From positions 1 through 6,682 of the forward strand of contig VFZQ01000303.1 in the NCBI GenBank assembly GCA_016871135.1: DNA of 6,682 nucleotides, in the 5' to 3' direction. Origin of the DNA: Acidobacteriota bacterium. Lineage in GTDB: Bacteria > Acidobacteriota > Terriglobia > Bryobacterales > Bryobacteraceae. The number at the start of each line of letters is the position of its first letter. The first letter of the stretch is position 1. Under the pieces are notes generated by a model, which ran no database searches, was not told the origin of the DNA, and saw nothing but the letters and a program-made list of their open reading frames with translations. Below, one piece after another: positions 5,847-6,682 of this stretch. Position numbers and translations under genes: made by a program.

Positions 5847-6682
5847 ATGAAGAAACACCTGATTTTGACCGCGGCTTCCGCCGCCGCACTAGTCGCTCAA
5901 GCGCCCACGCCGGGCATACGGATCGAATCGCGAGAAGCGATTCATGTAATGGGCGCGCCGGCGGGAGGACAAGGCGCATTCTCGTTCGTCACGGCCGAAA
6001 TGGGCTTTGAAATGGGCGACGTGAAAGGAGTGCCTTTCACTGGCGAGTTTGTGAGCGAAACGGTGCAGACGTTGGCCGACGGCAATCGCATCAAATCGTC
6101 CAACACCACCACTTACGCACGTGACGGGGAGGGCCGCTCGCGGCGCGAAATGTCGATCGGTGCGATCGGCCCATGGGCTGGCGGACAACAGCACAAATCC
6201 GTCTTTATCCACGATCCGGTATCGAAGATCGACTACGTCCTCGACCCGCAGGCGAAGACCGCGCGCAAGATCAACATCGGCGCACTTGCGTCCAAGGCCG
6301 TGACCGCCGGCGGACCGGCGAAGGTGACAGCCACGTTCACGAAAAAAATCGCCACCGTTAACGGCGAGACAACGACGGTGGAGGAGAAGATAGAAGGCCC
6401 CGCCGACGGCCCGAAGCGAGTAATGGTGTTTCACGGCGACGATGGCGCGAAGCATGAGTTCTCGGCCCCGGAACGCATCGCATTGCCTGGCGGTTTGGTC
6501 TTCCAGGGCGATGGCAAGAGCGCCACGGCCGCACCAAACGTGAAAACAGAGAAGCTCGGCAAGCGGATTATCGAGGGCGTCGAGGCTGAGGGGACGCGCA
6601 CGACGGTTACGATTCCCGCCGGGCAGATCGGTAACGAACTTCCGCTCGACACGGTGTCGGAACGTTGGTACTCGAACGAATT
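5847..6682 (+). CDS. Secreted protein of the sigma/anti-sigma operon, unknown function (3' end outside window)
   Basis: The ATG at 5847 follows an AAAGGA (5835-5840) with 6-base spacing, 12 bp after the previous stop. The frame is open for 278 codons to the right edge. A signal peptide is clear: MKKHLILTAASAAALVA, likely cut before QAP. The mature part holds FTGEFVSETVQTLADGNRI (64-82), a YARDGEGRSRREMSIGAIGPW block (90-110), FIHDPVSKIDYVLDPQAKTARK (120-141) and, near the edge, EGVEAEGTRTTVTIPAG (243-259) with GNELPLDTVSERWYS (262-276). I know this pattern from secreted acidobacterial proteins of unknown function often next to ECF sigma genes, but cannot name a domain with certainty. The Lol-like sequence style ('conversion' of a measured property, then 'VSERWYS') suggests an outer-envelope beta-rich protein; this is weak. 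It may be the cargo or the signal sensed by the unit. No terminator is visible before the edge. Confidence 0.8.
   Translation, partial: MKKHLILTAASAAALVAQAPTPGIRIESREAIHVMGAPAGGQGAFSFVTAEMGFEMGDVKGVPFTGEFVSETVQTLADGNRIKSSNTTTYARDGEGRSRREMSIGAIGPWAGGQQHKSVFIHDPVSKIDYVLDPQAKTARKINIGALASKAVTAGGPAKVTATFTKKIATVNGETTTVEEKIEGPADGPKRVMVFHGDDGAKHEFSAPERIALPGGLVFQGDGKSATAAPNVKTEKLGKRIIEGVEAEGTRTTVTIPAGQIGNELPLDTVSERWYSNE

Noticed and set aside
5889..6455. Reverse-strand 188-residue frame opposite the secreted protein gene
   Set aside because: It lies opposite a forward gene with signal peptide, ribosome binding site and operon context; its translation is histidine- and arginine-rich without motifs.

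Overview
The window looks like chromosomal DNA from a soil or sediment Acidobacteriota, plausibly of the Solibacter/Bryobacter type. This is inferred from protein flavour: a secreted CehA/McbA-type metallohydrolase, and a sigma factor / zinc-free anti-sigma / secreted 'VSERWYS' protein trio that I associate with that phylum. GC is high by eye (about 60%). No rRNA, tRNA, CRISPR array, insertion sequence or phage gene was seen. Six genes cover almost the whole window, plus one reverse-strand gene; coding density is very high.

Layout. Positions 1-1844 are one long reverse-strand gene for an AsmA-like envelope protein, cut by the left edge. Only 38 bp separate its start from a divergent forward gene (1883-4093) for a secreted CehA/McbA-family metallohydrolase with an HxH metal-site motif. 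Its stop codon abuts the start of a 92-residue protein of unknown function (4094-4372). After 13 bp comes an 89-residue protein (4386-4655) that is a diverged paralogue of it (about 39% identical by hand count). These three genes look like one translationally coupled operon. A weak hairpin with five T's follows the last stop.

A second unit starts directly after that hairpin. A GGAACTT element resembling the -35 of ECF sigma promoters lies 34 bp upstream of an ECF sigma factor gene (4711-5289). The sigma gene overlaps by ATGA a single-pass membrane protein, the presumed anti-sigma factor (5286-5834), which has no cysteine and so no zinc anti-sigma motif. Twelve bases later a signal-peptide protein begins (5847 to the right edge), probably the extracytoplasmic output or sensor of this unit.

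Taken together, the window is envelope-oriented: an AsmA-like membrane-tethered protein, an exported hydrolase with two small cytoplasmic companions, and a likely self-regulated ECF signalling module. The least explained part is the tandem pair of small paralogues. Functional links between the two units are inference from proximity only.
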